This document shows, in pieces, positions 44,660 through 54,934 of a stretch of 64,000 nt of DNA. The first letter of the stretch is position 1. Every line of letters starts with the position of its first letter. The stretch covers positions 186,001-250,000 of the forward strand of contig CANNZV010000340.1 in NCBI GenBank assembly GCA_947561585.1. Reading direction: 5' to 3'. A program made the translations under genes and the position numbers. Source of the DNA: Caprella mutica (Eukaryota; Arthropoda; Malacostraca; Amphipoda; Caprellidae). The notes below the pieces were generated by a model. The model had not been told where the DNA came from, ran no database searches, and saw nothing but the letters and a program-made list of their open reading frames with translations.

Positions 44660-47620
44660 CCCTTACCTCTGATGCCCCCTTTTTATTGCCTCTAATGCCC
44701 CCTTTCCTTTTCCTCTAATGCCCCCTTTCCCTTACCTCTAATGCCCCCTTTCCCTTACCTCTAATGCCCCCTTTCCATTACCTCTAATGCCCCCTTTCCT
44801 TTTCCTCTAATGCCCCCTTTCCTTTGCCTCTAATGCCCCATTTCCATTACCTCTAATGCCCCCTTTCCATTGCCTCTATTGCCCCCTTTTTTCCTCTAAT
44901 ACCCCCTTTTCATTGCCTCTAATGCCCCCTTTCCTTTCCTCTAATGCCCCCTTTCCATTGCCTCTATTGCCCCCTTCTTTCCTCTAATACCCCCTTTCCA
45001 TTGCCTCTATTGCCTCCTTCTTTCCTCTAATGCCCCCTTTCCATTGCCTCTAATGCCCCCTTTCCCTTACCTCTAATGCCCCCTTTCCATTACCTCTAAT
45101 GCCCCCTTTCCTTTGCCTCTAATGCCCCCTTTCCTTTGCCTCTAATGCCCCATTTCCATTACCTCTAATGCCCCCTTTCCCTTACCTCTAATGCCCCCTT
45201 TCCATTGCCTCTAATGCCCCCTTTCCATTGCCTCTAATGCCCCCTTTCCATTGCCTCTATTGCCCCCTTTCCATTACCTCTAATGCCCCCTTTCCATTGC
45301 CTCTAATGCCCCCTTTCCTTTGCCTGTAATGCCCCCTTTCCATTGCCTCTAATGCCCCCTTTCCTTTGCCTCTAATGCCCCCTTTCCTTTGCCTCTAATG
45401 CCCCCTTTCCTTTGCCTCTAATGCCCCATTTCCATTACCTCTAATGCCCCCTTTCCATTGCCTCTATTGCCCCCTTCTTTCCTCTAATACCCCCTTTTCA
45501 TTGCCTCTAATGCCCCCTTTCCTTTCCTCTAATGCCCCCTTTCCATTGCCTCTATTGCCCCCTTCTTTCCTCTAATACCCCCTTTCCATTGCCTCTATTG
45601 CCTCCTTCTTTCCTCTAATGCCCCCTTTCCATTGCCTCTAATGCCCCCTTTCCATTGCCTCTAATGCCCCCTTTCCTTTGCCTCTTATGCCCCTTTTCCT
45701 TTGCCTCTAATGCCCCCTTTCCTTTGCCTCTAATGCCCCCTTTCCATTGCCTCTAATGCCCCCTTTCCTTTGCCTCTAATTCCCCCTTTCCATTGCCTCT
45801 AATGCCCCCTTTCCTTTGCCTCTAATGCCCCCTTTCCATTGCCTCTAATGCCCCCTTTCCATTGCCTCTAATGCCCCCTTTCCATTGCCTCTATTGCCCC
45901 CTTCTTTCCTCTAATACCCCCTTTCCATTGCCTCTATTGCCCCCTTTCCATTGCCTCTAATGCCCTCTTTCCTTTGCCTCTAATGCCCCCTTTCCATTGC
46001 CTCTAATGCCCCCTTTCCTTTGCCTCTAATGCCCCCTTTCCATTGCCTCTAATGCCCCCTTACCATTGCCTCTAATGCCCCCTTTCCATTGCCTCTAATG
46101 CCCCCTTTCCATTGCCTCTATTGCCCCCTTCTTTCCTCTAATACCCCCTTTCCATTGCCTCTATTGCCCCCTTTCCATTGCCTCTAATGCCCTCTTTCCA
46201 TTGCCTCTAATACCCCCTTTCCATTGCCTCTAATGCCCCCTTTCCATTGCCTCTAATGCCCCCTTTCCATTGCCTCTAATGCCCCCTTTCCATTGCCTCT
46301 AATGCCCCCTTTCCATTGCCTCTATTCCCCCCTTCTTTCCTCTAATACCCCCTTTCTATTGCCTCTATTCCCCCCTTCTTTCCTCTAATACCCACTTTCC
46401 ATTGCCTCTAATGCCCCCTTTCCTTTGCCTCTATTGCCCCCTTTCCATTGCCTCTAATGCCCCCTTTCCATTGCCTCTAATGCCCCCTTTCCATTGACTC
46501 TATTGCCCCCTTTCCTTTACCTCTAATGCCCCCTTTCCATTGCCTCTATTGCCCCCTTTCCATTGCCTCGATTGCCCCTTTTCCATTGCCTCTATTGCCC
46601 CCTTCTTTCCTCTAATACCCCCTTTCCATTGCCTCTATTGCCCCCTTCTTTCCTCTAATACCCACTTTGCATTGCCTCTAATGCCCCCTTTCCTTTGCCT
46701 CTAATGCCCCCTTTCCTTTGCCTCTAATGCCCCCTTTCCATTGCCTCTATTGCCCCCTTCTTTCCTCTAATAACCCCTTTCCATTGCCTCTAATGCCCCC
46801 TTTCCTTTGCCTCTAATGCCCCCTTTCCATTGCCTCTATTGCCCCCTTCTTTCCTCTATTGCCCCCTTTCCATTGCCTCTAATGCCCCCTTCCATTGCCT
46901 CTAATGCCCCATTTCCATTGCCTCTAATGCCCCTTCCATTGCCTCTAATGCCCCATTTCCATTGCCTCTATTGCCCTCTTCTTTCCTCTATTGCCCCCTT
47001 TCCATTGCCTCTGATGCCCCCTTCCATTGCCTCTAATGCCCCCTTTCCATTGCCTCTATTGCCCCCTTCTTTCCTCTATTGCCCCCTTTCCATTGCCTCT
47101 AATGCCCTCTTTCCATTGCCTCTAATGCCCCCTTCCATTGCCTCTAATGCCCCATTTCCATTGCCTCTATTGCCCCCTTCTTTCCTCTAATGCCCCTTTT
47201 CCATTGCCTCTAATGCCCCCTTTCCTTTGCCTCTAATGCCCCCTTTCCATTGCCTCTATTGCCCCCTTCTTTCCTCTATTGCCCCCTTTCCATTGCCTCT
47301 AATGCCCCCTTTCCATTGCCTCTAATGCCCCCTTCCATTGCCTCTAATGCCCCATTTCCATTGCCTCTATTGCCCCCTTCTTTCCTCTAATGCCCCCTTT
47401 CCATTGCCTCTAATACCCCCTTTCCTTTGCCTCTAATGCCCCCTTTCCATTGCCTCTATTGCCCCCTTCTTTCCTCTATTGCCCCCTTTCCATTGCCTCT
47501 AATGCCCCCTTTCCATTGCTTCTAATGCCCCCTTTCCATTGCCTCTAATGCCCCCTTTCCATTGCCTCTAATGCCCCCTTTCCATTGCCTCTATTGCCCC
47601 CTTCTTTCCTCTAACCCCCC
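44660..47620. repeat. 23-bp minisatellite (cctctaatgccccctttcc)
   Basis: About 128 copies of TGCCTCTAATGCCCCCTTTC plus CAT, the largest array in intron 1. Variants TATTGCC, TTCTTTCCTCTAATAC and CCTTTGCC form recurring multi-unit blocks (for example 44870-45010 and 45460-45600). It is strongly pyrimidine-rich on the + strand. Confidence 0.95.
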
Positions 47621-48765
47621 TTTCCCCAATCCACTCCATGCCCATCTCTCCCAATGAAAGAACAGTTCTTTCTAACTCTGTCCTGTTAATGCAGAGATAA
47701 TTATCTTTTTGTCAGCTAATCACTAGTCCCATCATCTCTCAGTGGAGAACACTAGTGACAATTAGCTCTGATAATCACTACAAATTATACCCCCACCCAC
47801 CCCTTTGAGGGGGTAGCACTGCCCCCTGTACATCCCCATGCCCTGTACAGATAGTTACTTTGCCCTGCACTCTATGCTGTCTATAGTAAGATTGAATTTT
47901 GATTTCTCTAACTCTGGAGGTATTATTCGTGATTTAGTTCTGTAATGATAAACTTTTTCACTCCTTATTTGTCATTTCACAGTGAAAACTTTACTTTGGT
48001 CCTAGACTATCTACAATAGACTTATAAGTTGAGCACATCTCAACTTACTCCAATCATTAATGAAACTAAAAAGTTAAGAAATAATATTTATATTACTTTA
48101 ATAGTCAATCGCTCATCAAAAATGAAAACATTAAAATTTTACACTTCATTTTAAAATCAATTTTTCTCCAGCATGACCTTTATTATTTTCTAAAGTACTT
48201 ACGCCTTCAATCAAAATGCTTGCGCTGTCATTCTGCGGTTTTACCTCAAGTAGGTACACTTCCCGAAGAATATTCTCCCGTAATATATTTATATTATTGG
48301 TGCATAAACCTCATTCATAGAAAATAATCACAAGCTGTTGGTGAGGTGTGCCACTCAATATTTAGCTAGAGGACTGCAGTGCCAAAGAACTTTCCTAATG
48401 TTTCTCTGGCAGTGATCAGCCAGTGGTTATGACTCCCTATTGAAACAACTATCCTGTGCTAGGAAACAGGCACGTCATCATAGAGATACATTCTCAATAG
48501 AGTTGTGACTATATGCTTTAAAAATCACAGATATTAAGAATATCACAGACGAAACGGATTGAAATGGTATCGAATACTGTATACCGCTAGTGTAGAACGA
48601 TTCAATAGTGTATAATTCTCTCTATCTACAGTATTCTCAAGATCTATACTTTTAAAAGCCTTTTCCCTCAACCCTAATCATCAAAAATGAGTTATGAGTT
48701 TGAGCAATTGGAAGCTTATTCTGCACACTACGTAAATTATCTCTATTTGCAACTGACAGGTCTCT
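47621..48765. other. Unique intronic sequence
   Basis: About 1.1 kb of AT-rich intron 1 with no array; no motif-bearing frame or transposon end seen. Confidence 0.5.
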
Positions 48766-49225
48766 CTTCCCACCTCTTCATTTTCCTCTCCCACCTCTTC
48801 ATTTTCCTCTCCCACCTCTTCATTTTCCTCCCCCTCCTCTTCATTTTCCTCCCCCTCCTCTTCATTTTCCTCTCCCACCTCTTCATTTTCCTCTCCCACC
48901 TCTTCATTTTCCTCTCCCAACTCTTCATTTTCCTCCTCCTCCTCTTCATTTTCCTCCCCCTCCTCTTCATTTTCCTCCCCCTCCTCTTCATTTTCCTCCC
49001 CTCCTCTTCATTTTCCTCCCCTCCTCTTAATTTTCCTCCCCCTCCTCTTCATTTTCCTCTTCCACCTCTTCATTTTCCTCTTCCACCTCTTCATTTTCCT
49101 CTCCCACCTCTTCATTTTCCTCTTCCACCTCTTCATTTTCCTCTCCCACCTCTTCATTTTCCTCTCCCACCTCTTCATTTTCCTCTCCCACCTCTTCATT
49201 TTCCTCTCTCACCTCTTCATGTTCC
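48766..49225. repeat. 21-bp minisatellite (cctcttcattttcctctccca)
   Basis: About 22 copies of CACCTCTTCATTTTCCTCTC plus C, pyrimidine-rich on +. Because the unit is 21 bp, minus frames read EENEEVG repeats with ATG at 49308. They lie antisense in the GluCl intron, break frame in the middle and have no splice or family support. Confidence 0.93.
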
Positions 49226-49303
49226 TCGTGACTCATTGATTTTAGATTGGTTGTGATAGGCAATCTTGAGAGTTGATTCTCTTTTGTCGATAGCTTCCTA
49301 CGA

Positions 49304-50203
49304 GACACCTATTAATAACCCATTACAGAGATACTGCAGTAATGAGTATAAAGCAAGAGATACCTATTAATAACCCATTACAGAGATACTGTAGTAATGA
49401 GTATAAAGCAAGAGATACCTATTAATAACCCATTACAGAGATACTGTAGTAATGAGTATAAAGCAAGAGATAAATATTAATAACCCATTACAGAGATACT
49501 GTAGTAATGAGTATAAAGCAAGAGATACCTATTAATAACCCATTACAGAGATACTGTAGTAATGAGTATAAAGCAAGAGATACCTATTAATAACCCATTA
49601 CAGAGATACTGTAGTAATGAGTATAAAGCAAGAGACACCTATTAATAACCCATTACAGAGATACTGCAGTAATGAGTATAAAGCAAGAGATACCTATTAA
49701 TAACCCATTACAGAGATACTGTAGTAATGAGTATAAAGCAAGAGATACCTATTAATAACCCATTACAGAGATACTGTAGTTATGAGTATAAAGCAAGAGA
49801 TACATATTAATAACCCATTACAGAGATACTGTAGTAATGAGTATAAAGCAAGAGACACCTATTAATAACCCATTACAGAGATACTGTAGTAATGAGTATA
49901 AAGCAAGAGATACATATTAATAACATATTACAGAGATACTGTAGTAATGAGTATAAAGCAAGAGATACATATTAATAACCCATTACAGAGATACTGTAGT
50001 AATGAGTATAAAGCAAGAGATACATATTAATAACATATTACAGAGATACTGTAGTAATGAGTATAAAGCAAGAGATACATATTAATAACATATTACAGAG
50101 ATACTGCAGTAATGAGTATAAAGCAAGAGATACATATTAATAACATATTACAGAGATACTGCAGTAATGAGTATAAAGCAAGAGATACCTATTAATAACC
50201 CAT
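49304..50203. repeat. 55-bp minisatellite
   Basis: About 16 copies of a 55-bp unit: ACCTATTAATAACCCATTAC, AGAGATACTGTAGTAATGAG, TATAAAGCAAGAGAT. ATATTAATAACATATTAC variants cluster at the right end. Confidence 0.95.
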
Positions 50204-50543
50204 TATAGTCTTAGGAATGCCTTTTTCATCCCTATCTATTAAGGTTTAGCATCTATGATTTGTTATTTTTAATACAGGCTGCTGAGGCTTTAATCGTATG
50301 TCTTAACTTCCCTTCACATCTTTCTTACCTCTCCAGAAAATATATTGTCTGAAAAAAAAGAGATATTTATTATAGTTTCTAACTCTAAATAGCCACCAGG
50401 GGCTCTATCCTGAAGATGTCTGTGGTAAATGGAAGAGAAGGGAACTCTCGTAATTTACTTTATGAAGTGCTTTTTTTACCATGTTTATTTTATATCGCTA
50501 TTTGCATTTATAGAGGATAGCGCTAGGATTGGTGCTAAGACAA

Positions 50544-51246
50544 GTGCCACACGGACAATTGCCACCCCAAAGAATTGTCACCCTAATAATTATTATGTGG
50601 CTTTTTAACTTGAAAGATCATCTAAATTACGCGGTAATAGTATAAATAGGTACTGTTTTATTCATTTATCACTCAAATTTAAGCAAAGAATTTTATTGAG
50701 TGTTATAATTAAAGGTTCCCACCAAGCAATATTTTATTGTATTAATCAAAAAAGCTCATGTTTCTTATCATTTACGATATTTGTATTAAACTCATTTTTT
50801 GTACCAAATCCTGAAAAAGACCTTTAAATATTTCTACAAAAATTTACAAAGATTTAAAGAAGTTGTATATAAATCTTAATGAAATTTATAAATAAGTATA
50901 AGTACAGACTGAAGACTGAATTGGATAATACTATCAATTTAAGCATGAGACACATTAATGCCTTCATTTTATTTATTTTAACATAATATATATTAACGCC
51001 ATAGTTTACAATAAGAAACAGAAAAGTTTTCATTTTATCACACTCCAAACCACCCACGGGGTAAGTCCCCAGACTCCCCAAACTGAACAGCTAACTTAAC
51101 CATATATAATTATTTTAGGCTGCAGTCCACTAAATTTAAGAAAAAATTCGAAGCCGAGAAATAATTCTTAGGGTGTAAATTGTCCGAGGGTGACAGTTGT
51201 CCAGTTGTCCAGTTGACAGTTGTCCAGTTGACAGTTTTCCGGCCAC
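50544..51246. mobile_element. Foldback-like element 5 (in GluCl intron 1)
   Basis: Left arm 50544-50600 reads GTGCCACACGGACAATTGCC then AATTGTCACCCTAATAATTA. The right arm (51163-51246), inverted, reads GTGGCCGGAAAACTG, then repeated ACAACTGTCAACTGG-like units, then CACCCTAAGAATTATT. Outer and inner ends match in inverted orientation; the interior of about 560 bp is AT-rich. No exact target duplication. The flanks (GGATAGCGCTAGGATT left; AATAGAGTTATACTC right) resemble the uninterrupted GGATAGCACTAGGGTTATG at 63409, suggesting insertion into a copy of that dispersed repeat. Confidence 0.65.
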
Positions 51247-51349
51247 GAATAGAGTTATACTCTTTAACTACGATGTATTAGATTTTTGTGTTAGGTACAG
51301 GTAGTCTCGTAGGCTTTATTTTCCTCTTCCATCCGTTAATGCAGAGACC
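51247..51349. repeat. Dispersed repeat copy (relatives near 17112 and 63400)
   Basis: AGAGTTATACTCTTTAAC and TTAGATTTTTGTGTTAGGTA match 63420-63470 (GGGTTATGCTCTTCAAC, TTAGATATTTGTGTTAGGTA). TTTTCCTCTTCCATCCGTTA matches 17170. It is cut on both sides by foldback elements 5 and 6. Confidence 0.6.
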
Positions 51350-51875
51350 GGTTCATGTGCCGAAGACATATGGGTCCGTAGCTGTTGGGCCGCAATACAA
51401 TTGAGCCTAGTACAATTGAGCCCCAAGAAATTTGGGCCCAGGGCCACTATTGATCACATAAAAATTGGTTACAGCAGACACTATAGAGAAGCTTTACTTT
51501 GTTATTACAGTAGCAAATTAAGTTGATACCATTGACTCTGATAAAAGCGGACTCGGTTACAACCCGGATTATCAAAATTTTGCCTTTCTATAAAAAAACG
51601 ATGCATACATAATATTTAACTTTTACTTCATTAAGGTTTATTTCGTCGATATGAAAGCCATCAAATCAAATTAGAGCAAGATCACGTTTAAAATAAATTT
51701 AAACGTACAAATACTGAAAATCAAGATTGCACAAAAAAGTGAAGAATGCAATAACAGTTTTTTATGAGCTCAATTGTCTTGGGCCCAAAAATTATTGTCT
51801 TGAGGGCCAATTGTGTCCTCGGCCCAATTGCTTCGTGCTCAATTGTATGCGGGCTCATTTTGTCCTTATCGAACC
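51350..51875. mobile_element. Foldback-like element 6 (in GluCl intron 1)
   Basis: The left arm (51350-51445) carries GGGCCGCAATACAATTGAG and ACAATTGAGCCCC units; the right arm (51766-51875) carries the inverted forms CTCAATTGTCTTGGGCCC and GGCCCAATTGCTTCG. Outer ends both read GGTTC in inverted orientation, so boundaries are approximate. The interior (about 320 bp) is AT-rich, non-coding. The unit (GGGCCCAATTGTC) is that of element 2 at 16111-16347. No clear target duplication; the right flank CAGCCTAGGGA belongs to the dispersed repeat. Confidence 0.65.
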
Positions 51876-51892
51876 AGCCTAGGGACCAGGCT

Positions 51893-52028
51893 TGTTTTTC
51901 GATACTTTGTCTTTCGATACTCTGTCTTTCGATACTCTGTCTTTCGATACTTTGTCTATCGATACTCTGTCTTTCGATACTCTGTCTTTCGATACTCTGT
52001 CTTTCGATACTCTGTCTTTCGATACTCT
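51893..52028. repeat. 15-bp minisatellite (tctttcgatactctg)
   Basis: Nine copies of TCTTTCGATACTCTG. Frames open in several phases; not genes. Confidence 0.93.
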
Positions 52029-52052
52029 GTCCACATACCGTAATATCATTTC

Positions 52053-53670
52053 TTCAGAGGTCATACTATTCCCACAGAGGTCATACTATTCCCACAGAGG
52101 TCATACTATTCCCACAGAGGTCATACTATTCCCACTGAGGTCATACTATTCCCACTGAGGTCATACTATTCCCACTGAGGTCATACTATTCCCACTGAGT
52201 TCATACTATTCCCACAGAGGTCATACTATTCCCACAGAGGTCATACTATTCCCACAGAGGTCATACTATTCCCACTGAGGTCATACTATTCCCACTGAGG
52301 TCATACTATTCCCACTGAGGTCATACTATTCCCACTGAGGTCATACTATTCCCACTGAGGTCATACTATTCCCACTGAGGTCTTACTACTCCCACTGAGG
52401 TCATACTATTCCCACTGAGGTCATATTATTCCCACTGAGGTCATATTATTCCCACTGAGGTCATACTACTCCCACTGAGGTCATACTATTCCCACTGAGG
52501 TCATACTATTCCCACTGAGGTCATACTATTCCCACTGAGGTCATACTATTCCCACTGAGGTCATACTATTCCCACTGAGGTTATATTATTCCCACTGAGG
52601 TCATACTATTCCCACTGAGGTCATACTACTCCCACTGAGGTCATACTATTCCCACTGAGGTCATACTATTCCCACTGAGGTCATACTATTCCCACTGAGG
52701 TCATACTATTCCCACTGAGGTCATACTATTCCCACTGAGGTCATACTATTCCCACTGAGGTCATACTATTCCCACTGAGGTCATACTATTCCCACTGAGG
52801 TCATACTATTCCCACTGAGGTCATACTATTCCCATTGAGGTCATACTATTCCCATTGAGGTCATACTATTCCCACTGAGGTCATACTATTCCCACTGAGG
52901 TCATACTATTCCCACTGAGGTCATGCTATTCCCACTGAGGTCATACTATTCCCACTGAGGTCATACTATTCCCACTGAGGTCATACTATTCCCACTGAGG
53001 TCATACTATTCCCACTGAGGTCATACTATTCCCACTGAGGTCATACTATTCCCACTGAGGTCATACTATTCCCACTGAGGTCATACTATTCCCACTGAGG
53101 TCATACTATTCCCACTGAGGTCATACTATTCCCACTGAGGTCATACTATTCCCACTGAGGTCATACTATTCCCACTGAGGTCATACTATTCCCACTGAGG
53201 TCATACTATTCCCACTGAGGTCATACTATTCCCACTGAGGTCATACTATTCCCACTGAGGTCATACTATTCCCACTGAGGTCATACTATTCCCACTGAGG
53301 TCATACTATTCCCACTGAGCTCTTACCATTCCCACTGAGTTCATACTATTCCCACTGAGGTCATACTATTCCCACTGAGGTCATACTATTCCCACTGAGG
53401 TCATACTATTCCCACTGAGGTTATACTATTCCCACTGAGGTCATACTATTCCCACTGAGGTCATACTATTCCCACTGAGGTCATACTATTCCCACTGAGG
53501 TCATACTATTCCCACTGAGGTCATACTATTCCCACTGAGGTCATACTATTCCCACTGAGTTCATACCATTCCCACTGAGTTCTTACCATTCCCACTGAGT
53601 TCTTACCATTCCCACTGAGTTCTTACCATTCCCACTGAGTTCTTACCATTCCCACTGAGTTCTTACCATT
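52053..53670. repeat. 20-bp minisatellite ending at the GluCl exon 2 acceptor
   Basis: About 81 copies of TCATACTATTCCCACTGAGG in strict register; the first ones have CACAGAGG. The last seven drift to TTCTTACCATTCCCACTGAG. The final one becomes TTACCATTCCCATTCCAG, which is the splice acceptor of exon 2. The array therefore supplies the exon's own pyrimidine tract and abuts it without a gap. Confidence 0.96.
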
Positions 53671-53680
53671 CCCATTCCAG

Positions 53681-53802
53681 AGGTCGCAGCAGGCCGGGCA
53701 GTAACCAAAACTGGAGAGAAAAAGAGAAGCAAAAACTGGACGAAATTTTAGGCCCAGGTACCTACGACAAAAGAATTCGACCCTCAGGTGTAAATGGCAC
53801 AG
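53681..53802 (+). CDS. GluCl: GluCl exon 2: N-terminal extracellular signature
   Basis: Second coding exon (122 nt) of a glutamate-gated chloride channel, an inhibitory pentameric Cys-loop receptor of nerve and muscle membranes gated by L-glutamate and modulated by avermectins. In the frame left by exon 1 it encodes GRSRPGSN, then QNWREKEKQ, then KLDEILGPGTYDKRIRPSG and VNGT. The LDxILGxGxYDxRIRPSGxNGT pattern opens the mature extracellular domain of arthropod-type GluCls; NGT is a potential N-glycosylation sequon. Acceptor TTCCCATTCCAG and donor CACAG/GTGAGATAG are canonical; one base (G) is left for the next exon, matching the Asp codon after NGT in relatives. Later exons (binding loops, Cys-loop, four membrane helices) lie beyond the window. 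Confidence 0.93.
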
Positions 53803-54934
53803 GTGAGATAGCAATTAATTTGATAATTGCAGGTGAGATAGTAATTAATTTGATAACTATATTGAAAGTTAAGTCCCGGTAACACCGCCCAAACTCTTAC
53901 TTTCGAAAATAGTCAATGACAACACTAGATTGTGTAGTAACTTCAGTTTACAGTATTTGCGTACAAAGAGCGCTAACTACTATATTTGCAATACTGTAAA
54001 CTATATATACAATCTATTTATTAATTTGTATAGGAATAGATAGCAGACAATTGAAATAAAGTTTTACACAATAAAGCGTGTTAAATACCTACCTACTAAG
54101 AAAAAAGTCAAATGGCCATTAATTATTCTCTATTCATGTTTAAGTTACATTAAAGATATTTTAACTTGAAACAAATTATCCAAATTATCATCATTTGAAT
54201 AATGTTAAAGGTTTTTCTGACATGTTAAATTGTAAATCAAATGTAGTATTCAATAATGTATTCCAATAGCGTAGAAATAATAATTTTCTTTAGTAGCGTC
54301 GCTGACACAATATTCCTGATATTAGCAAAGGTGATTATATTTTTAGTGTTAGGAATTATATCAACTCTTATTTCTATAACAAGAAATGTGCAGCAAAATA
54401 TTTCTATTTCTATTGTAAGAGTAGATACAGTTGAACAATATTGTTCTTTTATCTGACAGGTGGTTCAGTGTGGGGGTGTGAGTGACTTATGGGAATTTCT
54501 CTTCTTTTATCTGACTGGTGATTCAGTGTGGGGGTGTGAGTGACTTATGGGAATTACTCTCATGGGCAGTTAAAGTTAAGAAGTAAATAGAAGAAGCTTT
54601 ACGCTGCCTATATTAACTATTCAAGTTTATACTTTCCGAAAGAGATCAAATGCGCAGCACAATATCTTTTTTCTCAGTTAAAAATGATAGCCAAACCGAT
54701 CGTTAGCGCTGCTGTTAAAAGCTGAATCCTGAGCCTAATTCTCTAGAGTTAATTTGAGCCCCCCCCCCCCTCTTCGAATAAATAGTAAAATGGCATATAC
54801 ACAGACCCAATAGTTATACGTTGTACCAAATTGATATGCACTGATTTGTTGCTGCCTGAGATTGTGTAACATCAACCTATGAACTTATTGGTAATTATTG
54901 TAATGGAATTACATGATTGAAATACAGAATAGAT
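53803..54934 (+). other. GluCl: Start of GluCl intron 2
   Basis: Begins GTGAGATAGCAATTAATTTG, and this sequence recurs 27 bases later as GTGAGATAGTAATTAATTTG, a small tandem duplication of the donor region. 54443-54560 is a 59-bp direct duplication (CAGTGTGGGGGTGTGAGTGA). A C-run lies near 54760. No next exon was found in the window. Confidence 0.6.

Larger units (their letters stand above)
43196..53680 (+). other. GluCl: GluCl intron 1, filled with minisatellites
   Basis: Bounded by GTGAGTGT at 43196 and TTCCCATTCCAG at 53680, 10485 bp. In order it holds six arrays of 20, 23, 21, 55, 15 and 20 bp units, with two foldback-like elements between the fourth and fifth. Unique sequence totals only a few kb, mainly 47625-48765. 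I saw no further coding exon inside, and the phases do not require one. Confidence 0.75.

Noticed and set aside
48681..49308. Minus-strand EENEEVG-repeat protein
   Set aside because: The frame is broken between two parts, antisense in the GluCl intron, and fully explained by a 21-bp pyrimidine-rich array.
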